Part shown: one piece after another, positions 29,380 through 39,038 of the stretch
How the letters are laid out: the number at the start of each line of letters is the position of its first letter
Numbering within the stretch: position 1 is the stretch's first letter
Assembly (NCBI RefSeq): GCF_001723685.1
Contig: NZ_MCBX01000016.1
Location: 1-64,000 of the forward strand
Length of the DNA stretch: 64,000 nucleotides
Reading direction: 5' to 3'
From: Candidatus Marithrix sp. Canyon 246
GTDB taxonomy: Bacteria > Pseudomonadota > Gammaproteobacteria > Beggiatoales > Beggiatoaceae
The notes under the pieces: model-generated
What the model saw: the letters and a program-made list of their open reading frames with translations, nothing else
The model's database searches: none
What the model was told of the DNA's origin: nothing
Translations under genes and position numbers: made by a program

Positions 29380-32055
29380 ATGAAACAACAATCAGATATT
29401 TATAACGCTACTTTTATTGAGACATTATATGAAACTTATTTAGTCAATCCAATGGATGTTAGCGCAGAATGGCGTAGCTATTTTGAGCAGTTAGAACAAA
29501 AAAAACCAACCGTAGTCAAGAACCCTTCTCTTACAAAACAAAGTGCGGTTTTACAATTAATTCATGCTTATCGTTTTCGCGCTCATCAACGAGCTAATGT
29601 TGATCCATTAAATTTATATACCGCTGCTTATATTGAGGAATTGTATCCTGAATATTATGGCTTTACTCAGGCTGATATGCAGACTGTATTTAATGTAGGT
29701 TCTTTTTATGGTCTTGAAAAGGCTAAATTATATGATATTATTACGCGCTTGGAAAGCATTTATTGTGGTGCTATTGGTGCGGAATATATGCACATCACTG
29801 ATACTAAGCAAAAGCGTTGGATTCAGCAACGCTTAGAAGGTTCATTTGCTAAGGCTGATTTTAGTGTTGAAAAGAAATTACATATTTTAAAAGCTTTAAG
29901 TGCTGCTCAAGGTTTGGAGGAATTTTTACATACTAAATATGTTGGACAAAAACGTTTTTCCCTTGAAGGTGCAGAAAGTTTAATACCTTTATTAGATCAG
30001 TTTATTCAAGATGCTGGTAGTTTGGGTGTTAAAGAAGTTGTGCTTGGTATGGCGCATCGTGGGCGTTTGAATGTGTTAGTCAATTTGTTGGGTAAGCGTA
30101 CTAAGGATTTATTTGCTGAATTTGAGGGTAAAGTTGATAATCAGCAACTTGGTTCGGGTGATGTTAAATATCATTTAGGATATTCTTCGGATATTATGAC
30201 TTCTGGTGGGCTTGTACATTTGGTTATGGGTTTTAATCCTTCTCATTTAGAAATTATTAATCCTGTAATAGAAGGATCAGTGCGTGCCCGTCAAGAGCGG
30301 CGCGGTGATACAGAACGTAATATGGTATTGCCGCTATTGATTCATGGAGATGCCGCTTTTGCTGGGCAAGGTGTGATTATGGAAACCTTGAATTTATCAC
30401 AAACGCATGGTTATGGCACTGGGGGTACGGTACATATTATTATTAATAATCAAATTGGTTTTACTACTAGTGAGCCATTTGATTCGCGTTCAACTTTGTA
30501 TTGTACTGATGTAGCTAAAATGGTGCAAGCACCGATTTTTCATGTTAATGCTGATGATCCTGAAGCAGTATTGTTTATTACTAAACTGGCATTGGATTAT
30601 CGGATGCAGTTTAATAAGGATGTGGTAATTGATCTGGTATGTTATCGTCGTCAGGGGCATAATGAGGCTGATAATCCTTTTGTGACTCAGCCTATGATGT
30701 ATAAAAAAATTGCTGAACATCCAACCACACAATCTATTTATGCAGAGAGTTTAGTAGAACTAGGTATTATTGATGCTGATGAAGCTGAGGCTTTATTACA
30801 GCAATATCGTGCTGATTTAAAAACTAAAGATATTGTTTCTATAGCCGAACATCATGATTTTAAAGAAGCAATTGATTGGAAACAATATATTGGAACTGAT
30901 TGGGATGCAAAAACAGATACTAGAATTAGTCTGGAGCAATTACAATCTTTAATAAGCAAATTCACTACTATACCTGAAGGATTTGAATTAAATCATGTGG
31001 TTGCTAAGTTAATGACAACTCGTAAGCAAATTCTTGATTGGGGTTGTGCTGAAACTTTGGCTTATGCTTCATTGTTAGAAGATGGTTATCCAATACGTTT
31101 ATCTGGGCAAGATAGCGCACGTGGTACTTTTGCTCATCGTCATGCGGTGTTACATGATCAAAATAGTGGTGATACATATATTCCCTTACAAAATATCTCT
31201 GAAACACAAGCAAATTTTTTAGTTATTAATTCTTTACTTTCTGAACAAGCTGTGCTTGGATTTGAATATGGTTATAGTTCTTCTAATCCTGAAACTTTAG
31301 TCATTTGGGAAGCACAATTTGGTGATTTTGTTAATAATGCTCAAGTTGTGATAGACCAATTTTTAAGTTCATCTGAAGCTAAATGGCAACGTTATTGTGG
31401 TTTGGTATTGTTTTTACCACATGGTTATGATGGACAAGGTCCTGAACATTCGTCAGCGCGATTAGAGCGTTTTTTATGGTTATGTGCAGAAGATAATATT
31501 CAGGTATGTATTCCTACAACACCAGCGCAATTTTTCCATTTGTTAAGACGGCAAATGTTAAGAAACTATCGTAAACCATTGATTATAATGACTCCTAAAA
31601 GTTTATTACGCCATAAACTGGCTATTTCTCAGTTTCATGAGTTTACTGAGCAAGGTTTTCAAACTGTGATTGATGACATTGTAGAGCCTACAGAAATTAA
31701 GCGGTTACTATTTTGTAGTGGTAAAGTTTATTATGACTTATTAGCAGCGCGTCAACAACATCAATTAAAACATATTGGAATCATTCGTTTAGAACAATTA
31801 TATCCATTCCCAGAACAAGCAATGGCAACAGTATTAGCGCGTTATGAACATGTTAAAGATCGGGTTTGGGTACAAGAAGAACCGCGTAATCAAGGGGCAT
31901 GGGAATATATACGCGCCCATCATTTAAATCTTGGACATAGTCATGCACTGACATATGTTGGACGTGCTGCGTCAGCCTCACCAGCAGTTGGTTATTTGCA
32001 AATTCATCGCCAGCAGTTGCAGCAGTTGATTAATGAGGCTTTGGATTTGAAATAA
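29380..32055 (+). CDS. sucA: 2-oxoglutarate dehydrogenase E1 component
   Basis: 891 residues; thiamine-diphosphate-dependent decarboxylase of the TCA cycle. Typical DGSNAEYLE-equivalent start (YNATFIETLYETYLVNP), GMAHRGRLNVLVNLLGK, the TPP region GDAAFAGQGVIMETLNLS, NNQIGFTTS and C-terminal RVVWVQEEPRNQGAW-type motif. In most proteobacteria sucB follows directly; here the next gene is on the opposite strand, so E2 must be encoded elsewhere. Confidence 0.98.
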   Translation: MKQQSDIYNATFIETLYETYLVNPMDVSAEWRSYFEQLEQKKPTVVKNPSLTKQSAVLQLIHAYRFRAHQRANVDPLNLYTAAYIEELYPEYYGFTQADMQTVFNVGSFYGLEKAKLYDIITRLESIYCGAIGAEYMHITDTKQKRWIQQRLEGSFAKADFSVEKKLHILKALSAAQGLEEFLHTKYVGQKRFSLEGAESLIPLLDQFIQDAGSLGVKEVVLGMAHRGRLNVLVNLLGKRTKDLFAEFEGKVDNQQLGSGDVKYHLGYSSDIMTSGGLVHLVMGFNPSHLEIINPVIEGSVRARQERRGDTERNMVLPLLIHGDAAFAGQGVIMETLNLSQTHGYGTGGTVHIIINNQIGFTTSEPFDSRSTLYCTDVAKMVQAPIFHVNADDPEAVLFITKLALDYRMQFNKDVVIDLVCYRRQGHNEADNPFVTQPMMYKKIAEHPTTQSIYAESLVELGIIDADEAEALLQQYRADLKTKDIVSIAEHHDFKEAIDWKQYIGTDWDAKTDTRISLEQLQSLISKFTTIPEGFELNHVVAKLMTTRKQILDWGCAETLAYASLLEDGYPIRLSGQDSARGTFAHRHAVLHDQNSGDTYIPLQNISETQANFLVINSLLSEQAVLGFEYGYSSSNPETLVIWEAQFGDFVNNAQVVIDQFLSSSEAKWQRYCGLVLFLPHGYDGQGPEHSSARLERFLWLCAEDNIQVCIPTTPAQFFHLLRRQMLRNYRKPLIIMTPKSLLRHKLAISQFHEFTEQGFQTVIDDIVEPTEIKRLLFCSGKVYYDLLAARQQHQLKHIGIIRLEQLYPFPEQAMATVLARYEHVKDRVWVQEEPRNQGAWEYIRAHHLNLGHSHALTYVGRAASASPAVGYLQIHRQQLQQLINEALDLK

Positions 32056-32472
32056 TTAATTATTAGTCTTCGATAGGTAAATTGGATCGCGTTGTTTGAT
32101 ATATATTTTGTCTTCCGAGTTTGCGTATGTCGCTGAAAAGTTTTGCCCTTCAAGTTTTTCGGTAATTTCTACCAGTTGTGACATTAATACTTGGGCTACT
32201 TCAACATATCTATCTGCGCCTTCAATATCATAAGCAGATAATCCAATAGGTAGTTGGATTAGTTGAGCATTTTGACACGGAATGGGTGGTATATCATATT
32301 TTTCAACACCAAGAAATTCGGTAATTTTTTCATCCGCAGTGTTTGCAGGCATATTTTCTAACAATGTAAGTTTTGCAACTAAGTCTAGTTTTTCTAGTAC
32401 CCATTCTGGTATAAGAGAATCAATGGCAAAATATAAGACAATATCTCCTTTTGTAACTCCGAAAAAAGCCAT
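32056..32472 (-). CDS. Conserved hypothetical protein
   Basis: 138 residues, not recognised. Mixed alpha/beta composition, no transmembrane helix or signal peptide; includes WVLEKLDLVAKLTLLENMPAN and DRYVEVAQVLMSQLVEI. A strong AAGGAG Shine-Dalgarno lies 6-7 bases before the ATG at 32472, supporting real translation. It runs convergently to sucA with no gap, and its stop follows sucA's stop. Confidence 0.6.
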   Translation of the reverse strand: MAFFGVTKGDIVLYFAIDSLIPEWVLEKLDLVAKLTLLENMPANTADEKITEFLGVEKYDIPPIPCQNAQLIQLPIGLSAYDIEGADRYVEVAQVLMSQLVEITEKLEGQNFSATYANSEDKIYIKQRDPIYLSKTNN

Positions 32473-32556
32473 GATTTTTCTCCTTATTAGTGTATAATCA
32501 ATTTAATAACTCATGTTACGCATTGTAGCCCAACAAATTCACTGATGTTAAGTAAC

Positions 32557-32862
32557 TTATTCTAATAGCATAAGTTCAATACCTTCTTTTTTTACTATTT
32601 GATCTATTGCTCTATTTTGTGAATGATCTGCTAAAACAACATCTATTTTTTGATCACCTATTAAAGATTTCAGTAGCACTAAAAAATCTATTTTCTTTTT
32701 AATTCCATTTACAATTCGATATTCAGATAAAATATATAAATCAATATCTCCACCACATCTGGAATCATCAATTCTACTACCAAATAAATAAATTTTAGAA
32801 TCAGCAAAAAATTTCTCTTTAGCTTTTAAAATCGCTGAAATCTGAGTTTTCGATAGTCTCAT
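32557..32862 (-). CDS. MNT-type nucleotidyltransferase (probable antitoxin of HEPN/MNT pair)
   Basis: 101 residues with the minimal nucleotidyltransferase signature YLFGSR, DID (GS-x9-DxD) and a later KIDVVLAD aspartate. In MntA-HepT systems the MNT protein inactivates the HEPN toxin by adding AMP to it. Overlaps the preceding HEPN gene by 44 bases. Spacing in the GS-x-DxD motif is one short of the usual ten, which is worth noting. Confidence 0.75.
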   Translation of the reverse strand: MRLSKTQISAILKAKEKFFADSKIYLFGSRIDDSRCGGDIDLYILSEYRIVNGIKKKIDFLVLLKSLIGDQKIDVVLADHSQNRAIDQIVKKEGIELMLLE

Positions 32863-33376
32863 AAAACTTGTTTATCTCTATTTTAGTATCTTCAAATATG
32901 TTTGAATACATCTTGGTTTTAACATAATCTAAAATATCTTTAAATATTTTAATAATTTCTAAACCCTTGGTTTCAAACAGGTGATTTAGAAGTTCTATAT
33001 CACTATTTATATCATCTAAATATTCGTGAGCAAGAGAATTTCTAATTTCTCTCATACTTTGCCAATCAATATCATTCGCAATAATGCCATATTTTTTCAT
33101 AATATTTATGATTTCTAAAATCGGCTTATTAAAAATTTCTGTTTCACCTAAATTTGCTAACACAGATTTAAACAGCTTAGTTCCCATATCGTCTTGTAGC
33201 TTTTGAAATCTATAGACGAATTGATCTATATGTTCTATTTCTTCATTGGATAGATCATTATATTGAGAGAGAGTTATTAAAGGAAAAAAATCCATCATTC
33301 TTCCTCTTGCATATAAAATTCTATAGCAATGTCTAATTGCTAAACGAATATTAAAATTCAGTTTTTCTTGTTCCAT
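32819..33376 (-). CDS. HEPN-domain protein (probable RNase toxin)
   Basis: 185 residues, all helical, with REIRNSLAHEY near residue 130, the R-x4-H core of HEPN nucleases (RNSLAH). Longer than typical HepT (about 140). Encoded before and overlapping the MNT gene, the usual toxin-antitoxin order. Its ATG lies inside a duplicate of the recQ tail (33373-33416), so the start or its neighbourhood was reshaped by the insertion of the R-M genes. Confidence 0.72.
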   Translation of the reverse strand: MEQEKLNFNIRLAIRHCYRILYARGRMMDFFPLITLSQYNDLSNEEIEHIDQFVYRFQKLQDDMGTKLFKSVLANLGETEIFNKPILEIINIMKKYGIIANDIDWQSMREIRNSLAHEYLDDINSDIELLNHLFETKGLEIIKIFKDILDYVKTKMYSNIFEDTKIEINKFYETIENSDFSDFKS

Positions 33377-33416
33377 AAATTAGCCCTAATACATCTTAAA
33401 ATATCATAACTATCTT
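33373..33416. repeat. Duplicated recQ 3' end, copy distal to recQ
   Basis: 44 bases matching 35167-35210 at about 40 positions. On the minus strand it still reads SYDILRCIRANLW, the recQ C-terminus. The two copies bracket the restriction-modification genes. Confidence 0.8.
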
Positions 33417-33417
33417 T

Positions 33418-34305
33418 TTACAATAACATTAACTGTTCTTGTTTTTCTGCTTCTTTTTGTTTATAAATAGAAGTATCGTAATTTGTTACAATTGCTTCAA
33501 TCATTGGATTTCGATTCTTTTCACTAGCACCTACATGATAAAAATGTTCTCGTGTCAGAATATGAAATTTTTTCCAATATTTTTTTATATATTCATTGTT
33601 GCGATAATCGTTATGATGCCAAGTAGATAAAATAAATTTGCTTGGGGAATTAGATAAGACTTCAAATAGCAATTGTTCATTTTCTTTATTCCAACCATTA
33701 TAATAATCAACATGACGACCAATGTATGGTGGATCACAATAAATAACATCTTTATCTGTAGTTGCCTTTATAGCTTGTTCAAAAGATTGACATTTAAAAG
33801 TAAAATCTTTTGCTTTTAAGGATTTAGCAACATAATCGACTTGATTAACAATTTTTGTTATATATGCTTGTGCAAATCGTTGAGGTTTTTTACAAAATGG
33901 AATATTGAATTTACCCTTACGATTAAAGCGAATCATTCCATTGAATCCAGCGCGATTTAAAAATAAGAAATCTAATGGCTGATGTTTATCATTAAAACGT
34001 TCACGTACTTCATAATAGTGTGATTCACCTTTTTCAAGTAATTTTCTACCTTCATAAATTAAATATTGACGGACAATTTCTGGAGTTATTTCACCGGAAG
34101 CAATTGCAGAATAAAAATTTATTAAATGTGGATTAGTATCAGATAATAAAGCCTGTTTTGGAGCTATATTAAAAGCAACAACACAAGTACCCATAAACGG
34201 TTCAATCCATCTGCCTTCAAAATTTGATGGCACAATACTCTGTATCCATGGAACCAGTTTAGTTTTAATACCTTGTGATTTAATTGGTGGTATATTTACT
34301 TTCAT
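33418..34305 (-). CDS. D12-class N6-adenine DNA methyltransferase
   Basis: 295 residues. AdoMet motif with [11 protein letters not shown] (about residue 36) and catalytic DPPY (about 197), plus [14 protein letters not shown] typical of D12 (Dam/M.EcoRV-like) enzymes. Companion of the adjacent EcoRV-like nuclease, so predicted to methylate adenine in GATATC. Codirectional with the nuclease gene, 9 bases downstream of it. Confidence 0.9.
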   Translation of the reverse strand: MKVNIPPIKSQGIKTKLVPWIQSIVPSNFEGRWIEPFMGTCVVAFNIAPKQALLSDTNPHLINFYSAIASGEITPEIVRQYLIYEGRKLLEKGESHYYEVRERFNDKHQPLDFLFLNRAGFNGMIRFNRKGKFNIPFCKKPQRFAQAYITKIVNQVDYVAKSLKAKDFTFKCQSFEQAIKATTDKDVIYCDPPYIGRHVDYYNGWNKENEQLLFEVLSNSPSKFILSTWHHNDYRNNEYIKKYWKKFHILTREHFYHVGASEKNRNPMIEAIVTNYDTSIYKQKEAEKQEQLMLL

Positions 34306-34313
34306 TAAATAAA

Positions 34314-35150
34314 TTAGCTATCTCTGTATTTATTGTGCTTTGGAACAATAAGTGCCACATTTCCTTTTTTATATCTAACAAAACTTTCCAAATCAGTCAG
34401 TTTTTTTGTGTTTCCTTTACGATCTTGAATCGTTATTTTTCCGTAGTTCATCCAATAATCATCAAACCAATGTTCTCCAAGCTTTGAGAACATGCCATTT
34501 TCATTAATAAGATCCTTGATGTTGTTTATGCTACCAATATTAGCAGTATTACCACTTCCACTTTTATCACTTGCGATTAGCCATTTTTCAGCGACAAATA
34601 ATCGAAAATCACGCACTACTGAACTGATAGATGTCAATTCACTCAGTTTATATGGCTTAGTTTCATCAATTGTAGAACCATCTACTCTATTATAAATAAT
34701 CCCCAAACAAAAATGACCAGAATATGAGCTATATGGAAACTGTATATTTTTTGTGCTATTTCTATCTTGAAAGTATTTTCCATGCGAACCAAGAGTAAAA
34801 CCATTACATAAAAATGGTTTATCAGGGATACGGTAAGTAGTTTTAAAATCAACTGCAAACTTGATTGTTTCATCATCCGCTTTAACAAAAGAAATGTCAG
34901 GATAATAATTTTGGTGTTCTGCCAATACTAGCTTGTAACCATGCTGACGCGCAAAATTCATAATTTTTGGGAATAGATGAATTTCTAATATCTTTGACAC
35001 GATCTTTGTATCAGATGAAATGGTATATATATTTTGGAATACATCTATGAAACCTTTAATTGTCCATTGTCCATCATCTGTGCTAATATGTTCCTGTAAA
35101 CCATTAACAAATTCTTTTAGTTGAGCTTTAAATTCTTCTCTATTTCTCAT
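34314..35150 (-). CDS. EcoRV-like type II restriction endonuclease
   Basis: 278 residues from MRNREEF (35150); ORF starts at 35186 overlap recQ and are not preferred. Aligns with EcoRV along its length: [11 protein letters not shown] (EcoRV GSDTKVLSTIF), HQNYYPD with the catalytic Asp, then VDFKTTY (Asp and Lys) at identical spacing (16 residues between the two Asp), and the recognition loop [11 protein letters not shown] (EcoRV GSGNTTNIGSI). These are the catalytic D74/D90/K92 equivalents and the DNA-reading loop, so specificity for GATATC is predicted. The paired methyltransferase lies downstream. Confidence 0.9.
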   Translation of the reverse strand: MRNREEFKAQLKEFVNGLQEHISTDDGQWTIKGFIDVFQNIYTISSDTKIVSKILEIHLFPKIMNFARQHGYKLVLAEHQNYYPDISFVKADDETIKFAVDFKTTYRIPDKPFLCNGFTLGSHGKYFQDRNSTKNIQFPYSSYSGHFCLGIIYNRVDGSTIDETKPYKLSELTSISSVVRDFRLFVAEKWLIASDKSGSGNTANIGSINNIKDLINENGMFSKLGEHWFDDYWMNYGKITIQDRKGNTKKLTDLESFVRYKKGNVALIVPKHNKYRDS

Positions 35151-35160
35151 ATTAATATAC

Positions 35161-37275
35161 TTATCTCCACAAATTAGCCCTAACACATTTTAAAATATCA
35201 TAACTATATTCACCATCAAAAGTGTCAAAAACTGGTTTTAAAGTATGCTGTTCTTCTTTTGATAATTCTAAGAATTGCTCTTCAATTTCTTTTATTTCTG
35301 CTGCTGGTAGTTTGATTACTTTATCTAATTCTATTTGTCTGGCTTCTATGCCTTCAGATAGGTGTTGATAAATCGTTGAGGCTTTTAGGGCGCGTTGTTC
35401 GGCTATTTGTTCTATTGATTGCCCTTGTTTAAAAGCATCAATACTTATTATTGCTGTCTCTGATGTTGTGCTTGGTAGTGGATTTAATATATCTATAAAT
35501 GCTTGTGCATAGCGTTCTAGTTTGCTCTTACCAACTCCTGATAATAATGAAAACTCTTTTAAATTGCTTGGGCGTTTAGAAATCATTTCTTCTAAGGTGC
35601 TATCATGGAAGATTACATAAGGTGGAACCTCTTGCGCTGTAGCTAGTTCTAAACGTTTGGTGCGTAGTTTTTCCCAGATAATTTTATCTGGTTGAAATGT
35701 CTTAGTTTTATTGTCTTTTTTGCTGGTTTTCTTAGTTACGATATCTTTACGTAAATTTAAACGCATTTCGCTACGTAATAATGGACGAGCTTTGTCTGTA
35801 AGTTCTACACTTCCAAAACCTTCAACATCAACATTGGCAAAATTCATTGCAATTAATTGTCGAAATATTGAACGCCATTCACCTTCTTTTAATTCTTTAC
35901 CAATTCCAAATGTACTTATATTATTATGTCGCAATTTGATGATACGCTCGTTGTTTCTGCCTAATAATACATCAATTAAATAATTGACTCCAAAGCGTTG
36001 CCCGGTACGATAAATACAGGATAAGGCTTTTTGAGCTACTTCGGTACCATCAAAAGTTGCCACTGGTTCTAAACAAGTATCACAATTACCACAAGCTTTG
36101 TCTCGGTTTTCACCAAAATAATTTAATAGGGCTTGACGACGACAACTTGACATTTCACAATAGCCAAGCATTGAATCTAATTTATGCCGCTCAATACGTT
36201 TTTGTTGTTCATGAGCTTCTGAACTATCTAACATTCGTCGCAACATAATCACATCTTGTAATCCATAAGCCATCCAAGCATTTGCTGCTAAACTATCGCG
36301 CCCAGCTCGCCCTGTTTCTTGATAATAAGCTTCTAAACTCTTAGGTAAATCTAAATGCGCTACAAAACGTACATTAGATTTATCTATTCCCATTCCAAAG
36401 GCAATAGTTGCAACTATTATAATACCTTCTTCGCGTAAAAAACGGTTTTGATTATTTGCACGTATATGATTATCTAATCCAGCATGATAAGGCAAAGCTA
36501 ACCAACCTTGGTCATTTAACCAAGCGGCAACTTGTTCTACTTTTTTACGCGATAAACAATAAACAATACCAGCGTCACCTTTATGCCCTTCAGTTTCAAG
36601 AAAGTTTAATAATTGACGACGAGCATTATCTTTTTGCACCACACGATAACGAATATTAGGGCGATCAAAACTAGTTATAAAGACTTTTGCTTGTTCTAAA
36701 GCTAAATGCTTTATAATATCATTGCGAGTTGGTTCATCAGCGGTAGCGGTGAGCGCAATACGTGGTATATCAGGAAAACGTTGAGCTAAAATAGATAATT
36801 GAGTATATTCTGGTCTAAAATCATGCCCCCATTGTGATACACAATGAGCTTCATCAATAGCAAATAGAGCAATATTGGCGGTATCAAGAAACTCTAAAAA
36901 GCGCGTGGTCATTAATCGTTCAGGTGCAATATATAATAAGTCTAATTCACCTTGACGTAACTGATTTGAAACTAAACGCGCTTGTTCAAACGTTAAACTA
37001 GAATTTAAATAAGCGGCACGAACACCATATTGTTGTAATGCAGTAACTTGGTCTTGCATTAAAGCAATTAATGGCGAAATAATAATAGCGACACCGGGGC
37101 GAATTAGAGCGGGAATTTGATAACATAAAGACTTACCGCCACCAGTAGGCATTAATACTAGCGCATTTTTATTAGCTACAACATGTTCAATAATTTCCGC
37201 TTGCTGACCACGAAAACTTTGATAACCAAAGATATTTTTTAATATTTCTAAAGCTGATAATTTGGAATTATTCAT
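35161..37275 (-). CDS. recQ: ATP-dependent DNA helicase RecQ
   Basis: 704 residues, longer than E. coli RecQ (609). Superfamily 2 helicase motifs [43 protein letters not shown], and QETGRAGRD; RecQ-Ct zinc site ([18 protein letters not shown]); an HRDC domain ([23 protein letters not shown], about 570-600); and a C-terminal helix-turn-helix extension ([12 protein letters not shown]). Its last codons overlap the duplicate repeat copy at 35167-35210. Confidence 0.97.
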   Translation of the reverse strand: MNNSKLSALEILKNIFGYQSFRGQQAEIIEHVVANKNALVLMPTGGGKSLCYQIPALIRPGVAIIISPLIALMQDQVTALQQYGVRAAYLNSSLTFEQARLVSNQLRQGELDLLYIAPERLMTTRFLEFLDTANIALFAIDEAHCVSQWGHDFRPEYTQLSILAQRFPDIPRIALTATADEPTRNDIIKHLALEQAKVFITSFDRPNIRYRVVQKDNARRQLLNFLETEGHKGDAGIVYCLSRKKVEQVAAWLNDQGWLALPYHAGLDNHIRANNQNRFLREEGIIIVATIAFGMGIDKSNVRFVAHLDLPKSLEAYYQETGRAGRDSLAANAWMAYGLQDVIMLRRMLDSSEAHEQQKRIERHKLDSMLGYCEMSSCRRQALLNYFGENRDKACGNCDTCLEPVATFDGTEVAQKALSCIYRTGQRFGVNYLIDVLLGRNNERIIKLRHNNISTFGIGKELKEGEWRSIFRQLIAMNFANVDVEGFGSVELTDKARPLLRSEMRLNLRKDIVTKKTSKKDNKTKTFQPDKIIWEKLRTKRLELATAQEVPPYVIFHDSTLEEMISKRPSNLKEFSLLSGVGKSKLERYAQAFIDILNPLPSTTSETAIISIDAFKQGQSIEQIAEQRALKASTIYQHLSEGIEARQIELDKVIKLPAAEIKEIEEQFLELSKEEQHTLKPVFDTFDGEYSYDILKCVRANLWR
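35167..35210. repeat. recQ 3' end, original copy of the R-M flanking repeat
   Basis: Pairs with 33373-33416 (about 40/44 identical). The restriction-modification genes lie exactly between the copies. Confidence 0.8.
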
Positions 37276-37338
37276 TTTTTAGATTATACCATACATATAT
37301 CAAGGTTTGCATTTAACTTAAAACAGGTATTATATAAT

Positions 37339-37866
37339 ATGTCTCAATGGTTCATGATAACTTTGGTCGGTAAAGACCAAATAGGTATTGTTGCTAAAAT
37401 AACTACTAGTCTCTATGAATGTGGTTGTAATTTAGGTGAAGCTTCTATGTTACGCTTAGGGGGTAATTTTACTATTATGTTAATGGTAGCTTATGATGGC
37501 ACGGATCAATCTCTACATAATTTGTTGAAGCCAGTTGCAGATAAACTAGAGTTACATCTTCATATAAATAGTATCGAAGGCCAATTGCATCAACATCAAA
37601 TACCTAATGTGCGTGTCAAGGTTTATGGTTCTGATAGAATTGGGATTCTAGCACAAGTCACCACTGCCTTAGCAAAAGCTGGTTTCAATATTCTTGATTT
37701 AGAATCAGATGTTGGAGGTGATAATGCTAAGCCTTTCTACATCATTAATATTGAAGGTTTTGCTACTGCTGGTATTGAGACAGTAGAAACTGTGTTAGAA
37801 GAATTATCATCACAACAGCATGATCTTGAAGTTAAAATTGAAGCTATTGAAACAGTGGTGATGTAA
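37339..37866 (+). CDS. gcvR: Double-ACT-domain protein, glycine cleavage regulator (GcvR)-like
   Basis: 175 residues made of two ACT domains (about 5-75 and 90-160), each with the G(K/S)D-x-IG(I)-x-A-x-(V/I)T signature. GcvR-family proteins sense glycine and modulate GcvA in E. coli; here the regulatory target is not visible, so the name is by family. Divergent from recQ; followed closely by def. Confidence 0.78.
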   Translation: MSQWFMITLVGKDQIGIVAKITTSLYECGCNLGEASMLRLGGNFTIMLMVAYDGTDQSLHNLLKPVADKLELHLHINSIEGQLHQHQIPNVRVKVYGSDRIGILAQVTTALAKAGFNILDLESDVGGDNAKPFYIINIEGFATAGIETVETVLEELSSQQHDLEVKIEAIETVVM

Positions 37867-37871
37867 GGCAG

Positions 37872-38369
37872 ATGGCTATTCTTGATTTATTAATTTATCC
37901 CGATGTTCGCTTAAAAACGCTATCAACTCCTGTTAGAGTATTTGATGAAAAATTACATGCTTTTATTGCTAATTTAGAAGAAACTATGCGAGCTGGGCAA
38001 GGTAGTGTAGGAATTGCTGCACCACAAGTTGGGTATTTTGAACGTATTGTTATTGTTGATGTTTCATCTAAACAAAAAATTAAGCATCATGGTCGTTTGA
38101 TATTAATCAACCCTGAAATTACAGACTGGAAAGGATTTAAAATTGGTCGTGAAGGTTGTATGTCGGTGCCAGATTATACTGGTAATGTGATACGTGCTAA
38201 AAATATTCATCTGCAAGCTTTGGATGAAAATGGCATAGAGCATGAGTATGATATGGAAGGTTATGAAGCCCGTGCAGTGCAACATGAAATTGATCATCTT
38301 GAGGGGTTATTATTTCTTGATCGTTTGGTGAGTCGTCGGCATGATTTATTTCAACGTAAGTGCTATTAG
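37872..38369 (+). CDS. def: Peptide deformylase
   Basis: 165 residues. Removes the formyl group from nascent proteins. The three motifs are intact: GIAAPQVG (motif 1), EGCMSVPDY (motif 2, metal Cys) and QHEIDHLEG (motif 3, HExxH). Five bases after the gcvR-like gene, so probably cotranscribed. The organism's usual fmt neighbour is absent. Confidence 0.96.
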   Translation: MAILDLLIYPDVRLKTLSTPVRVFDEKLHAFIANLEETMRAGQGSVGIAAPQVGYFERIVIVDVSSKQKIKHHGRLILINPEITDWKGFKIGREGCMSVPDYTGNVIRAKNIHLQALDENGIEHEYDMEGYEARAVQHEIDHLEGLLFLDRLVSRRHDLFQRKCY

Positions 38370-38378
38370 GAAACTTAT

Positions 38379-38990
38379 ATGTCAACAATTTTAAAAAAAG
38401 ATAAAAAATATACATTCTCTGATTATTTTGAACTAAACAATCCAACCAAAGAAATTGTTGAAGAATTTGGATATAAATATAGTTTTGAAATCTTAAAATT
38501 ACCAAAGTCATCTAAAGATATTGGTAATCTTGAGAGACTAAAACAAACTTATATTAAAAAACTGCCATTAATTTCTTTAAATTCAGAAATGGCAAAAAGA
38601 GAATTTTATATTTCTCCTTTATTATTAGAACTTCTTGAATATATTCAAGCTCAAATTAACATTGAATATCCTTTAAATGGTGGTGAAAATTTGAGCGGTA
38701 ACATTGATTACCTAATAAAATTTACCAACAATATTATAATTCTGGAAGCTAAAAAAGGAGATTTAGAACGAGGATTTAATCAATTAGCAGTAGAATTAAT
38801 TGCCTTAGATAAATCTCTTGAAAATGAACAACAACAACTACTATATGGTGCGATAACATTAGGTGATGTATGGCGTTTTGGAGTATTAGAAAGAAAAAAT
38901 AAAGTCATAAAAAAAGATATGGAAGCTTATACATTAATATCGGATTTGAATGATATTATTTTGATATTGATTGGGATATTAGAATCATAA
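38379..38990 (+). CDS. PD-(D/E)XK-fold-like hypothetical protein
   Basis: 203 residues. Central part reads GNIDYLI, then IIILEAKKGDLERGFNQLAVELIALDK (D and E-x-K) and YGAITLGDVWRFGVL, resembling a nuclease-like helper domain of restriction-type proteins. A related but distinct broken gene lies at 28859-29300. It begins nine bases after def. Function not known; a link to the neighbouring R-M island is a guess. Confidence 0.6.
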   Translation: MSTILKKDKKYTFSDYFELNNPTKEIVEEFGYKYSFEILKLPKSSKDIGNLERLKQTYIKKLPLISLNSEMAKREFYISPLLLELLEYIQAQINIEYPLNGGENLSGNIDYLIKFTNNIIILEAKKGDLERGFNQLAVELIALDKSLENEQQQLLYGAITLGDVWRFGVLERKNKVIKKDMEAYTLISDLNDIILILIGILES

Positions 38991-39038
38991 AAGACGTTAA
39001 ATGTTGTAAAATAGTAACTTTAAACCATTAAACTTAGC

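Noticed and set aside
38197-38511. 104-residue minus-strand frame across def and the next gene
   Set aside because: It overlaps two well-supported plus-strand genes and has no family match.
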